64,000 nt of DNA from PALSA-1004 sp041483135 (GCA_041483135.1 JBGPFE010000004.1:1-64000), one strand, 5' to 3'; shown: positions 32,814 to 41,236, counted from the first letter of the stretch. The notes: a model not told the origin generated them from the sequence alone. Made by a program: numbers and translations.

Positions 32814-33779
32814 ATGCGGGTGATGCGTTACTGCTTTGCGCTCGTACTCGTTGGCGCGTCCACTGCCGCGCTCGCGCAGCAATACCCGGCGCGCCCGGTC
32901 CGCGTTCTCATTCCATTCACCGCCGGCAGCGCCGCCGACATCATCGCGCGCGCAATGGAACCACAGATGCGCGAAAAGCTCGGGCAATCGCTCGTGATCG
33001 ACAATCGCGGCGGCGCGGGCGGCAATATCGCGGCCGAGATGACCGCGAAGAGCGCGCCCGACGGCTACACCATCATGATGGGCACGATCGGCACGCACGC
33101 CATCAACTACAGCCTCTACTCGAAACTGCCCTATCACCCGCTGCGCGACTTCACGCCGATCGCGCTCGTAGGCGAGAGCCCCAACGTGCTGGTGCTCAAT
33201 CCGCGGGTGCCGGCGAACTCGATCAAGGAGCTGATCGCGCTCGCGAAAGCGAAGCCCGGATTTCTCAATTACGGTTCCTCCGGCGCCGGCACGTCGGTGC
33301 ATCTGTCGGGCGAGCTGTTCAACACCATGGCCGGCGTCAAGATGGTGCACGTCCCGTTCAAGGGCGCGAGCGAAGCGCTCACCGCACTGCTCGGCGGCGA
33401 AACGGATCTCATGTTCGCGAGCCTCTCCTCGGCGATTCCGCTCGTCAAGGCGGGCAAGCTGAAGGCGTTCGCGGTGACGGGCATGCAACGCTCGCCTTCC
33501 ATTCCCGAGCTGCCGACGATGAACGAAGCCGCGCTGCCGGGTTTCGCCGCAGTCGCGTGGTTCGGGATCGTCGCACCGGCCGGCGTGCCGAAACCCGTGG
33601 TTACCACGCTCAACGGCGCTGCGCTCGCCGCACTCGGCACGCAGGAAGTGAAAAACCGGCTCTTCGCCTCGGGCGTCGAGGTGCGCACCAGCACACCCGA
33701 AGAATTCGCGCGCCTGATCGAGAGCGAGATGCAAAAGTGGGCGAAGGTCGTGAAGGCCTCCGGCGCGCGGGTGGATTGA
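32814..33779 (+). CDS. TctC/Bug-family binding protein
   Basis: The product has 321 residues. AGGAGG precedes the ATG at 32814. The signal peptide ends near A-L-A-Q. Its pocket loop is F-T-A-G-S-A-A-D-I-I-A-R, with G-S replacing the common G-G. It is a single-gene unit on the plus strand, after the terminator at 32679-32704, and about 300 nt before a universal stress protein gene. Confidence 0.93.
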   Translation: MRVMRYCFALVLVGASTAALAQQYPARPVRVLIPFTAGSAADIIARAMEPQMREKLGQSLVIDNRGGAGGNIAAEMTAKSAPDGYTIMMGTIGTHAINYSLYSKLPYHPLRDFTPIALVGESPNVLVLNPRVPANSIKELIALAKAKPGFLNYGSSGAGTSVHLSGELFNTMAGVKMVHVPFKGASEALTALLGGETDLMFASLSSAIPLVKAGKLKAFAVTGMQRSPSIPELPTMNEAALPGFAAVAWFGIVAPAGVPKPVVTTLNGAALAALGTQEVKNRLFASGVEVRTSTPEEFARLIESEMQKWAKVVKASGARVD

Positions 33780-34081
33780 CCCGCGTTGCGGCGCGACGGC
33801 CGCCGCGCGCGTGATCAAGGCCAAAGGCATGAAGCCCGGCTGATTCGTCGCGCGGGTAGCGGTGACGTGAGAGCGTGAAATCGCGGCTCATGGGTGATTG
33901 AGGAATTCAGTAACCTGACAACTTAATCGCTTAATCACCGAATCACCTAACTCGGCTCCGGCTTGATCGAGATCAACTCTCTCCCGGGCGATCCGCCGGA
34001 TACTTCCTGGCAAGGCTCGGCTTTTTCCGTGGCGCGGTTGCGCGCGTTCCGGGGCTGATGGCCCCTGATTGGAGACGCAAC
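33780..34081. other. Intergenic region with hairpin-type short repeat
   Basis: This region contains the short-period repeat at 33891-33952 and no gene. Codon-like frames around 33830 are shadows. Confidence 0.5.
33891..33952 (+). repeat. Family D short-period hairpin repeat
   Basis: The left arm has GGTGATTGAGG-type units and the right arm CTTAATCGCTTAATCACCGA-type units, nearly complementary to the left. Related copies lie at 34620-34700, 40931-41018 and 60098-60185. Confidence 0.55.
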
Positions 34082-34531
34082 GTGTTCAAGCACATCCTGT
34101 TTCCCACCGACGGGTCGCCGCTTTCCAACGTCGCCCTCCCCAAGGCGGCCCTGCTCGCCAAGGTGCTCGCGGCAAAGTTCACGGCGGTCCACGTGGTCGG
34201 CGAGTACCATCCGGCTTTCGAGAGCGCGGGTTTTCTGATGCCGGAGATGAAATTGCTGCGGAAGCGCTTCGAAGAGGAAGGGCAAGCGCGCGCGCACAAG
34301 GTCCTCGATGAAGTCACGAAGCTCGCGGCGGGCATGGGCGTGGAATGCACGCCGGTGATCGCGACCAGCGATTTGCCGTACCGGGCGATCATCGAGCAGG
34401 CCGGGAAGTCCGGTTGCGACCTGATCGTGATGGCGTCCCACGGCAGGCGGGGCCTCGAAGCCGTGCTGATAGCGAGCGAAACGCAGAAAGTGCTGACGCA
34501 CAGCAAGATACCCGTGCTCGTCTGCCGTTAG
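34082..34531 (+). CDS. Universal stress protein (UspA family)
   Basis: The 149-residue protein begins with V-F-K-H-I-L-F-P-T-D-G-S and ends K-I-P-V-L-V-C-R. The nucleotide-binding motif near the C-terminus reads M-A-S-H-G-R-R-G-L-E-A-V, with S-E-T-Q-K-V-L following, which fits ATP-binding Usp proteins. The start is a GTG at 34082 with GGAG 9 nt upstream; the longer frame from 34058 has no ribosome binding site. Confidence 0.9.
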   Translation: MFKHILFPTDGSPLSNVALPKAALLAKVLAAKFTAVHVVGEYHPAFESAGFLMPEMKLLRKRFEEEGQARAHKVLDEVTKLAAGMGVECTPVIATSDLPYRAIIEQAGKSGCDLIVMASHGRRGLEAVLIASETQKVLTHSKIPVLVCR

Positions 34532-34619
34532 CGCAACCCCGGTGCCGGCGGAATGGTCGGGGATTTCGCGCGGAGGCAGCAAGCGGGCCCCTGCATCCTT
34601 CACCTTTGCTTGGGTGTTT

Positions 34620-34700
34620 GGGTGACTGAGCGATTGAGAAATATGGTGCCTTTGCCACTTAATAACTTAATCGCCGAATCACTTAATCACCGAATCACCA
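34620..34700 (+). repeat. Family D short-period hairpin repeat
   Basis: It reads GGGTGACTGAGCGATTGAG on the left and ACTTAATCACCGAATCACC on the right, so it can fold into an imperfect hairpin. It lies between the convergent universal stress protein and ABM genes. Confidence 0.6.
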
Positions 34701-34797
34701 GCTCCTTCCCTTCATCCTCCATCCTCTCGCATCTCCCTTGCGCGGTCGTCGGCCATAACGCGCATATCAGGGTCGGCGGCGATGCGGGTGACCGGCG

Positions 34798-35490
34798 TCA
34801 GTCGAGAATCTTGTACAGCCGCTCGTCGTAAAGGCTGCCGCTGAGCGGCATCAGCTTCGCGCGGAATTCTTTCACGTGCGCGGTCATTCCATGCGCCTCG
34901 AGAGCCTTCCGGTCCCGCCAGATTTCCACGACGGTCATGTGGTTGGGCCGGCTGCTTTGCGTGAGCGCATCGAAGCGCGCGTTGTCCTTGTCCTTGCGGC
35001 TGTCCTCGCTCAACTGCTTGACCAGGGCGACGCCGATATCCTTCGACGTCGGCACGATGTCAACATGCGTTACGGCATACACGGCGGATTTGCCGGCGGA
35101 CGCCGCCTGCACGGAACCGGCCGCGAGAGCCGTGTGCGGGCGCTCGTCGTACGGGCTGCGCAGCAGCGGTTCCAGTTTCTCGCGCAATTCCTTCGTGTGC
35201 GAGACCGCTGCGTGGGCTGCCTGCGCATCCTTGTCCTTCCACGCCTCCAGTATCGCAAAATGGTTCGGCTGGCCGATCCGCTGGAGCACCGAGTACCGCA
35301 GATTCCCATCGTCTTTGCGGCTCGCCTTGCCGAACTCGCGGAGCATGCCGGCCACTTTATCCGCGGACGGCGGGTTGGCCTCGATATAGGAGACGACGTA
35401 GGCGATATCGGCATCGCCGGCGCGCGCCGCCGGCAGCAAGACCAGCATCAACATGACCGACGCAACAAGAAAACGCAATGACAGCGCCAT
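34798..35490 (-). CDS. Secreted protein with two ABM-type (antibiotic biosynthesis monooxygenase) domains
   Basis: The product has 230 residues. The signal peptide (L-V-A-S-V-M-L-M-L-V-L-L-P-A-A-R-A) is followed by two similar alpha/beta barrel units of about 95 residues. The first contains Q-P-N-H-F-A-I-L-E-A-W-K-D and the second R-P-N-H-M-T-V-V-E-I-W-R-D; both end in a Y-D-E-R segment. This is a fused dimer of the ABM fold. Redox-cofactor residues are not clear, and the periplasmic location makes a quinone- or small-molecule-binding role possible. GGAGG precedes the ATG at 35490. Confidence 0.85.
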   Translation of the reverse strand: MALSLRFLVASVMLMLVLLPAARAGDADIAYVVSYIEANPPSADKVAGMLREFGKASRKDDGNLRYSVLQRIGQPNHFAILEAWKDKDAQAAHAAVSHTKELREKLEPLLRSPYDERPHTALAAGSVQAASAGKSAVYAVTHVDIVPTSKDIGVALVKQLSEDSRKDKDNARFDALTQSSRPNHMTVVEIWRDRKALEAHGMTAHVKEFRAKLMPLSGSLYDERLYKILD

Positions 35491-35576
35491 GATTTTCTCC
35501 TCCGTGATTGATGAGCTGCGCCGGCGCTCCCGGCAGCGTGCATCCCGATTCCGTCTGAACCCAGGTGCCGCAACTG

Positions 35577-35627
35577 CAATTCTACCGGCGCGGGTCGCGG
35601 CGCGCCAAAATGGAAAAACCGGTATTT
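35577..35627 (+). repeat. Family C intergenic repeat
   Basis: This resembles 36388-36440 and 38791-38840: ATTCTAC-x-GGCGCGGG-x-CGCGGCGCG, then AAA-x-TG-AAAAAC and an AT-rich end. It is upstream of the ABM gene. Confidence 0.55.
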
Positions 35628-35666
35628 CAATACCCGCGCGATTCAACGTGCTCTCAGGGTGTGTTA

Positions 35667-35692
35667 CAAAATGAGGGGATACGTCCCCTCAT
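35667..35692 (-). terminator. Terminator after the PPOX-type flavoprotein gene
   Basis: On the minus strand, a 9-bp stem ATGAGGGGA / TCCCCTCAT with a CGTA loop runs into TTTTG, about 45 nt after the stop at 35738. A second 8-bp inverted repeat, GCCTGTTT / AAACAGGC, lies at 35708-35735, between them. Confidence 0.65.
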
Positions 35693-35737
35693 GCTCCCCA
35701 GAACATGGCCTGTTTCAGCTCATTCTAAAACAGGCTC

Positions 35738-36367
35738 TCAGTAAAGCGCCGCTTTCAAGCGCTCATACAGGCCGCGGTCGTAATTTTCCGCGTTGATCCG
35801 GGACTGGCTGATATCGGCGAGCATCGTGCCGAGGCTGGGCAGACTGCCGCGATCGATGTGTCGGGCCGGGTCCCACAGTTTGGCCCGGAAGACGGCGCGT
35901 GAGCACTGAAAAAACACCGTGTCCACGCTGACCACGATCACCGAGCGCGGGAGTCTCCCGCCGACGCTGAATCGTTCCAGCAGTGCCGGCGCGGTGGAGA
36001 TGATCGCCCGCCCATTGACCCGGAGCGTCTCGCCGACGCCCGGAATCAGAAACAGCAACGCGACATGCGGGTTGGTGATGATGTTGCGCAGACTATCCAC
36101 GCGATTGTTGCCGCGCCGGTCCGGAATCAGCAACGTCTTCTCGTCTTCGACCACGATAAACCCTGCCGCATCGCCGCGCGGGGTGGCGTCGAGCCCTTCC
36201 GGGCCGCTGGTGGCGAGGACGGCGAAGGGGGACGCCGCAATCAGCGCCCGGTAATGCGGATGAATGTAGTCGATCTCCTTCTCCACGGCGGCTCCCGCCG
36301 GCGCGCCGTAAAGGCGTTCCAGCGCACTCACGTCCGTAATCCGATGCTCTTCGATTGGTGAGTCCAT
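35738..36367 (-). CDS. Pyridoxamine 5'-phosphate oxidase-like FMN protein (MSMEG_1061-type)
   Basis: The 209-residue PPOX-fold flavoprotein has A-A-S-P-F-A-V-L-A-T-S-G-P-E-G-L-D, D-R-R-G-N-N-R-V-D-S-L-R-N-I and G-V-G-E-T-L-R-V-N-G-R-A. These match the group acting on FMN or F420-like cofactors with phosphatase- or oxidase-like roles. No operon partner is present: a terminator follows, and a family C repeat lies upstream. Confidence 0.85.
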   Translation of the reverse strand: MDSPIEEHRITDVSALERLYGAPAGAAVEKEIDYIHPHYRALIAASPFAVLATSGPEGLDATPRGDAAGFIVVEDEKTLLIPDRRGNNRVDSLRNIITNPHVALLFLIPGVGETLRVNGRAIISTAPALLERFSVGGRLPRSVIVVSVDTVFFQCSRAVFRAKLWDPARHIDRGSLPSLGTMLADISQSRINAENYDRGLYERLKAALY

Positions 36368-36387
36368 GGCATTCCTTCCCGGTCGGT

Positions 36388-36440
36388 TACAGCGGTAATT
36401 CTACGGGCGCGGGGCGCGGCGCGGTAAATTGAAAAACTGA
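36388..36440 (+). repeat. Family C intergenic repeat
   Basis: The copy reads GGTAATTCTACGGGCGCGGG, then CGCGGCGCGGTAAATTGAAA and AACTGATAATTCG. It lies between the flavoprotein and a divergent TctC gene. Confidence 0.55.
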
Positions 36441-36568
36441 TAATTCGTTCCAGGACGCGGCCCCGTTGGTGCATTTTAACCGCCAACGCGCTTGCAGGTT
36501 TATCATGTTTTCCGTGACGCCGGAACGCAAGCGCGTGCGATTCCGCACCAGCCTTGAGAGGAGCAGCG

Positions 36569-37546
36569 ATGAAGACAGCGGGTATTGCATTGACAGCAGC
36601 GCTTGCAGCCATGGTTTCAGCAGGCGCTCTCTGCCAGCCTGCCGGCGGTTATCCGGCCCGGCTGGTTCGAATGGTGGTGCCGGTCGCACCCGGCGGCACT
36701 GTCGATATTGTCGCGCGCGCGATGGCTCAGCGGCTCACCGACAATCTGGGCCAGCAGTTCATCGTCGAAAACCGGCCCAGCGCGAGCAGCCTGGTCGGCA
36801 CCCAGCTGGTCGCGAAGGCCGCGCCCGACGGCTACACGTTGCTGGCGACTTCGACCACCTTTCTCTCGGCACCCGCGATCGTGCCGCAGCCCGGCTACGA
36901 TCCGGTCAAGGACTTCGCGGGCATCAGCCTGACCTGCCGCGTCCCGATGGTGCTCGAGGTGAATCCCCATCTTCCGGCACGCTCGGTGAAGGAGCTGATC
37001 GCACTCGCCAAAACGCGCCCGGGTGAAATCTCTTACGCCGCCTCGGGCGTCGGTTCCACCGGTCACATCGCAGCCGAGATATTTTCCCGGCAGGCGGGAA
37101 TAAAAATGCTGGGCGTGCAGTACAAAGGCAACAGCCAGTCGATCGTCGACGTGATCGGCGGGCAGGTCATGGTGATGTTCGATCAGGTGGGAACCTCCGC
37201 CGCCTACATCAAGGCGGGCAAGCTGCGGGCGTTGGGGATCACGACGCGCACGCGCGCGCCGCTCTTTCCCGACCTGCCGACCATCGCCGAGGCGGGGCTG
37301 CCCGGCTACGAGGACTTCACCATCAACGCGCTGCTCGCACCGGCCGGGACGCCGCGCGAGATACTTGTCCGCCTGTACGGCGAAGTAGCGAAAGCTGCGG
37401 GATCGCCGGAACTGCACAAACGCTTCCTCGACCAGGGGATCGAGCTTGCCGCCAGTTCCTCGCCGGAGGACTTCACGGCCTATATCAAAGCGGAAGTGGC
37501 ACGCTACGCCAGGCTCGCGCGCGAGTCAGGCATCAAGGCGGAGTAG
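36569..37546 (+). CDS. TctC/Bug-family binding protein
   Basis: The product has 325 residues from the ATG at 36569, preceded by GAGGAG. The signal peptide ends near G-A-L-C-Q. The pocket loop is V-A-P-G-G-T-V-D-I-V-A-R, and the second lobe has V-Q-Y-K-G-N-S-Q-S instead of the usual P-Y-K-G-x-x-P. It is a single gene, divergent from the PPOX-type flavoprotein. Confidence 0.92.
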   Translation: MKTAGIALTAALAAMVSAGALCQPAGGYPARLVRMVVPVAPGGTVDIVARAMAQRLTDNLGQQFIVENRPSASSLVGTQLVAKAAPDGYTLLATSTTFLSAPAIVPQPGYDPVKDFAGISLTCRVPMVLEVNPHLPARSVKELIALAKTRPGEISYAASGVGSTGHIAAEIFSRQAGIKMLGVQYKGNSQSIVDVIGGQVMVMFDQVGTSAAYIKAGKLRALGITTRTRAPLFPDLPTIAEAGLPGYEDFTINALLAPAGTPREILVRLYGEVAKAAGSPELHKRFLDQGIELAASSSPEDFTAYIKAEVARYARLARESGIKAE

Positions 37547-37827
37547 TCCCTGCGGCACACCAGTGATAAGCAGAAATTATCGCTGGTTGACGGAGCCCAA
37601 ACCCAACTACCGGCAAAGTGTCATATCGCTGGTTGGGGATGACTCGTGGCGACAGACCACGTCCGCTGCCGACCCAAAGTAGCCACTCAGGAAATGTGCG
37701 CGCCCAGCTCAGGGGCGACACTGCTTGCCTTTGTTAATGTCAGCAAGGAATATTCCCGGCAATTAGAATGTTAGTCAGCTATCCGGACCCTGCGGCACCA
37801 TTCCAACCCCATTGAGAAAGGGCCGAT

Positions 37828-38688
37828 ATGAACAGACTTCCTGCTGCACTGCTGAGCGCCGTGCTTGTCGTGCTGAGCGCTGACACCTCCGCTGCGTCGC
37901 CCGCCGCAGGCGCCACCTTCATCTATCGCGTTTCCAACGGCTACAGCCAAGAGGTGCTCGGGAAAATCCAGTACCATGTCGACAAGGTCGATGCGAACCG
38001 GGTTACGGTGTCGGTCGCTACGGACATTACAGCCCTTGGCATGCCGCACACCGAGCTTTACACGGTAGACGGCAACTGGTTAAGGCATCCGGTTACTAAT
38101 CACGACACGCCAACGGAGTACGAATTTTCCCCCCCTTACCCCGCCTACGTATTCCCGCTCGAGGCAGGCAAGTCGTGGTCGCTGCGTGTGACTGCGACAG
38201 ATCCGGTTACGGGACAGCGCAACAGCGTGCGCGTGGATGGTGAGGTGTTGGGCAGCGAGAGCGTCAGCACCCCCGCGGGGGCATTTGACACGATCAAGGT
38301 GAGGCGTCACGTATATGCGGGAGATTGGGAAAGCGTCCGTCGCGAGACCAATATCATTGAAACTGACTGGTATGCGCCGGCACTGGGACGCACCGTGCGC
38401 AGCGAAAGCGACTCGGGCTACCTGGACCCTACCCGATGTAGTGGTGATAGTTTCAGCTACATCTTCCCGCCCGACTCCGGCAAATCCCCGTTGCTGCGCG
38501 TGACTGCGACCAATCCGGTTACGGGGCAGCGCAACGGCGTGCGCGCGGATGGTGAAGTGTCGGGCAGCGAGAGCAAATCCGAATGGCTCGATCCCAACCG
38601 ATTTTATAAATACCTGGCCGGTTGCGACCTGATGCGCGGGGACTGGAATATTTTCGAACTGGTCGAAATCCGCTCAGCAAAACCTTGA
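37828..38688 (+). CDS. Unrecognised secreted protein with an internal duplication
   Basis: The product has 286 residues. A signal peptide (A-A-L-L-S-A-V-L-V-V-L-S-A) precedes the mature part. A segment of about 40 residues (Y-V-F-P-L-E-A-G-K-S-W to V-L-G-S-E-S) recurs later (Y-I-F-P-P-D-S-G-K-S-P to V-S-G-S-E-S); the DNA copies, at about 38144-38266 and 38458-38575, share long identical stretches. This indicates a recent internal duplication. The fold resembles DUF3108-like periplasmic proteins only loosely, and I assign no function. The C-terminus after the second copy (W-L-D-P-N-R) might be a remnant tail. Confidence 0.65.
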   Translation: MNRLPAALLSAVLVVLSADTSAASPAAGATFIYRVSNGYSQEVLGKIQYHVDKVDANRVTVSVATDITALGMPHTELYTVDGNWLRHPVTNHDTPTEYEFSPPYPAYVFPLEAGKSWSLRVTATDPVTGQRNSVRVDGEVLGSESVSTPAGAFDTIKVRRHVYAGDWESVRRETNIIETDWYAPALGRTVRSESDSGYLDPTRCSGDSFSYIFPPDSGKSPLLRVTATNPVTGQRNGVRADGEVSGSESKSEWLDPNRFYKYLAGCDLMRGDWNIFELVEIRSAKP

Positions 38689-39063
38689 GCAATATCACTT
38701 CGCGTCCCTTCCGCCTCACCTCCCACGGATTTTTCGGGCTGAGCAAGTGGCGTCGATATCTCCGTTAAGTGTCGACGACCGGTTCCGGCGGCGATTCAAT
38801 GGGCGCGGTTCTCGGCGCGGCAAATTGAAAAACTGATATTGCGAGGCCCGACCCCGAGACTGCGTTTTGCCAACCCGAAAAACCCGCATTGCTGCCTGAG
38901 ACCCATCCGGACATTCTTGCGCGTCGAGCGGTTTCCCGACACAATCATCGCCGGCATGTTCAACGCCAAGCCGGCGCATTTGATCGAGTTCGATAGCGCG
39001 GAAGAAGCCAAAGGCGACAACAAGGCAATGTTCAGGTAAGCCCGTTCGGAAAGGACTCGGCAC
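38689..39063. other. Intergenic region with a family C repeat
   Basis: The repeat is at 38791-38840. The rest (about 375 nt in total) shows no gene; a short plus-strand frame at 38839-39039 overlaps the repeat and is probably not coding. Confidence 0.5.
38791..38840 (+). repeat. Family C intergenic repeat
   Basis: It shares GGGCGCGG-x-x-x-TCGGCGCGG and CAAATTGAAAAACTGATAT with the other two copies, with a changed left end. Confidence 0.5.
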
Positions 39064-39933
39064 GTGCGCGACTCGTTTCGTTTCCACCGCGGCAACTGGC
39101 TGACCAGCGGCGCTTATTTCGTCGTCTTACTCGCAGGCGTTGCCGACCATTTCGCATTCCTGCCGTATGTACTTGCTGCGGTGTCGCTCATCAGCTTCGC
39201 GGCGTGGGTCGTCAACTACCGGCAGCTGCGCCAAATCGAGGACACGCCGGTTTCCAACATCGCCTCGGCGGCGCAGGGTTATGTGGAAATAGCCGGCCAC
39301 GCAGAAGAGCCGGCAGGCATGCCGATCCGGTCGCGTATTACGGATGCCGCCTGCGTCTGGTTTCATTATGAAATTCGCACCGATAGAGGGGACCTCCTTG
39401 AATCCGGGGATAGCGACGATCCATTCATCATCCGGGATGCTACCGGGCAATGCGTAATCGATCCCGAAGGCGCCCGGGTATTTACGTCGCGCAGGGATGC
39501 CTGGACCAATGGTGGTCGTCGCTACGTCGAAAGCACGTTAATGCCGCGCGATCCGATTTGCGCGCTCGGCGAGTTCACTACGCTCAGCGACACTGCCGAA
39601 CCGGATCTTGACACTGACGTTGGCGCCTTGCTTGCGGAATGGAAAAAGAACCGGCCCGAACTGCTCAAGCGGTTCGATCTTGACCAGGACGGGACCATCG
39701 ACCTCAGGGAATGGGAACTTGCGCGGCGCCAGGCCAGGCGCGAAGTCGAAGCGCGGCAGCGCGATAACTATGTGAGCGTCGGCACGAACGTCCTGCGCAA
39801 GCCGGCGGACGGGAAGCCCTTTCTGATCTCGAACTGTGTGCCTGACAAAATCAGGAACGGTTACCGGATCTGGACCTGGGTGCACATCCTGATATTTATC
39901 GGCGCCGGCGGCGGCGCGTTTGCGCTGCTGTAG
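39064..39933 (+). CDS. GIDE/MULAN-like membrane protein with an EF-hand
   Basis: The product has 289 residues and a GTG start. Two helices near the N-terminus (about 14-49) and one at the C-terminus (about 270-289) bracket a soluble part. The first soluble half, with I-E-D-T-P-V-S-N-I-A-S-A-A-Q-G-Y-V-E and C-V-W-F-H-Y-E-I, matches bacterial GIDE-domain proteins. The region D-L-D-Q-D-G-T-I-D-L-R-E-W-E has the 12-residue EF-hand calcium loop. The combination suggests calcium-responsive membrane function, which is inference. Confidence 0.78.
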   Translation: MRDSFRFHRGNWLTSGAYFVVLLAGVADHFAFLPYVLAAVSLISFAAWVVNYRQLRQIEDTPVSNIASAAQGYVEIAGHAEEPAGMPIRSRITDAACVWFHYEIRTDRGDLLESGDSDDPFIIRDATGQCVIDPEGARVFTSRRDAWTNGGRRYVESTLMPRDPICALGEFTTLSDTAEPDLDTDVGALLAEWKKNRPELLKRFDLDQDGTIDLREWELARRQARREVEARQRDNYVSVGTNVLRKPADGKPFLISNCVPDKIRNGYRIWTWVHILIFIGAGGGAFALL

Positions 39934-40054
39934 AAAAGCGGCGTCGAGCGGGAACTATTCTCCTCCCCGTTTTTCGCGAGTTACCTGGAGCGGATCGCGA
40001 ATGCCCGCTATTGACCGGTAACCGCCCGTCCGCCGGTGGTCGCTCGACGACCCG

Positions 40055-40180
40055 TTATGAGAGCAATCCCTGCAGTTGGAGTGTCAGATACGCCTGCCAG
40101 GCAGCCAACCCCATGATAGCCACCAGTATCAGATATTCGGCATAGCGTCGCCCGGCAGATCCCCGGTCCTCGTTCGTCAT
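40055..40180 (-). CDS. Small 41-residue membrane protein
   Basis: This is an ATG at 40180 with GGAGTGAGAC just upstream, 41 codons and a TAA at 40055-40057. The peptide has a polar start (M-T-N-E-D-R-G-S-A-G-R-R) and a single hydrophobic helix (E-Y-L-I-L-V-A-I-M-G-L-A-A-W). No homologue is recognised. Its support is the ribosome binding site and the plausible membrane topology. Confidence 0.5.
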   Translation of the reverse strand: MTNEDRGSAGRRYAEYLILVAIMGLAAWQAYLTLQLQGLLS

Positions 40181-40316
40181 GTCTCACTCCATCGTGTTTG
40201 GCCTGGACGGATATGCTATTCCCCGCAAGTCCCCATGACAACCGCAGGCAAGAAGGCGCGATTCCTGATGCGTGGTTGCTGGTCAGCGGCCCGACTTAGT
40301 TCATGCGAACCACCAT

Positions 40317-40701
40317 TCATTTCAAATTGTTGATCCCGGTTTCGCGGTAGTACTTCTGCGCGCCCTGATGAAATGGGAGGAACGTATTGTTAATAGCATT
40401 GACGGCGCGGGTGCCGGCGGCGGAAGCGTAAATCTGCGCGCGCGGGTCGGTTGCGCTGAGCACCGCTTTGGTCATCAGGCAAGCGTCGGCAGCCGGGAAG
40501 TCCTTGTGAACCAGCACGAAATTCCAGGCCGCCGCGCTGCGGACCGAAGCGACTTGTCCCTTGTGGGTGTTGGATGCGACGGTGGCAGCGGCGAGAAAGG
40601 GGAAGCGCTTGAGCATCGCGGCCTGCCCCGCTTCCGTCAGTCCGAACACGGTGGCCGGTGCGCCGTCGAGCACCTGCACCAACGCCGGGATCGGCGGCGG
40701 C
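40317..40701 (-). pseudogene. TAXI-family TRAP transporter binding protein, C-terminal fragment
   Basis: The frame ends with the C-terminal part of a TAXI-type TRAP solute-binding protein: a V-R-S-A-A-A-W-N-F-V-L-V region, L-M-T-K-A-V-L-S near the middle, and L-P-F-H-Q-G-A-Q-K-Y-Y-R-E-T at the end. Homology stops near 40701, where the 460-bp duplicated block begins, so the N-terminal two thirds are missing. There is no start or signal peptide. Confidence 0.8.
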
Positions 40702-40888
40702 GATCCTCGCCGACAAAGGCGGCGCAATCGACTGGAACAACGTGAGCGAACTTGGTGCGCTGCTGGTGGACAAGCAGGCACCGCGCACCGCGGGCGACGG
40801 CATCGTCGTCTTCAAGTCGGTCGGCTTCGGCCTCGAAGACGTCGCGCTCGCTGCACTCGCCTATCGCAAGGCTCACGGCGAGCGCTGA
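40702..40888 (+). pseudogene. Ornithine cyclodeaminase-family C-terminal fragment
   Basis: This encodes only the last 61 residues, from I-L-A-D-K-G-G-A-I-D-W to the stop. It is near-identical to the end of the complete gene at 59135-60055. It lacks the start, the NAD-binding region and a ribosome binding site, so it is a relic of a duplication. Confidence 0.9.
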
Positions 40889-40930
40889 AAACCGGGCCCC
40901 GTTCGCGCTTCACTTTTCATTCTTCCCTTA

Positions 40931-41018
40931 GTAATTGAGTGATTGAGAGATTGGGTAACCTTCCTACTTAATCACTTAATCGCCGAATCACTTAATCGCT
41001 GATTTTTAATCACCCAAT
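40931..41018 (+). repeat. Family D short-period hairpin repeat
   Basis: The left arm is GAGTGATTGAGAGATTGG and the right arm CTTAATCACTTAATCGCCGA. It sits between the two converging gene ends and supplies the last codons of the cysteine synthase remnant. Confidence 0.65.
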
Positions 41019-41167
41019 CCGGCGAACAGCGGCGTGCTCAGGTAACGCTCGCCGAACGACGGGATAATCACGACGATCAGCTTGCCTTTGCTGGATGCGC
41101 GCTTCGCGATTTCCAGCGCCGCCCACATCGCGGCGCCCGAGGAGATGCCGACGAGCAGCCCCTCTAC
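41006..41167 (-). pseudogene. Cysteine synthase C-terminal fragment
   Basis: About 53 residues, from G-L-L-V-G-I-S-S-G-A-A-M through S-F-G-E-R-Y-L-S-T-P-L-F, match the C-terminus of CysK. The active-site lysine region is absent. The fragment joins unrelated DNA at the end of the duplicated block (about 41161). The copy at 60173-60445 is longer. Confidence 0.88.
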
Positions 41168-41207
41168 TGACAGGCAGTTCAGAGCGGAAACTGGCGCGTC
41201 ATTGAAG

Positions 41208-41234
41208 CGGCGTGCCGCACGCCGCGGCACGCCG
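41208..41234. terminator. GC-rich hairpin next to a TctC gene end
   Basis: A 10-bp stem CGGCGTGCCG / CGGCACGCCG with a 7-nt loop lies 2 nt beyond the TctC stop at 41237. On the plus strand it is followed by TTTCATTC. No clear T-run follows on the minus strand, so the function is uncertain. Confidence 0.4.
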
Positions 41235-41236
41235 TT

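Larger units (their letters stand above)
40702..41161 (+). repeat. 460-bp duplicated block, copy 1
   Basis: This is colinear with 59869-60328 without indels; I counted about 13 substitutions by eye. It contains the end of an ornithine cyclodeaminase gene, the intergenic hairpin repeat and the end of a cysteine synthase gene. The flanks differ completely at both ends. Confidence 0.9.

Noticed and set aside
37533..37721. 62-codon minus-strand frame between a TctC and a secreted protein gene
   Set aside because: It looks like a relic of a dispersed repeat at most: no start signal and no homology that I can support.
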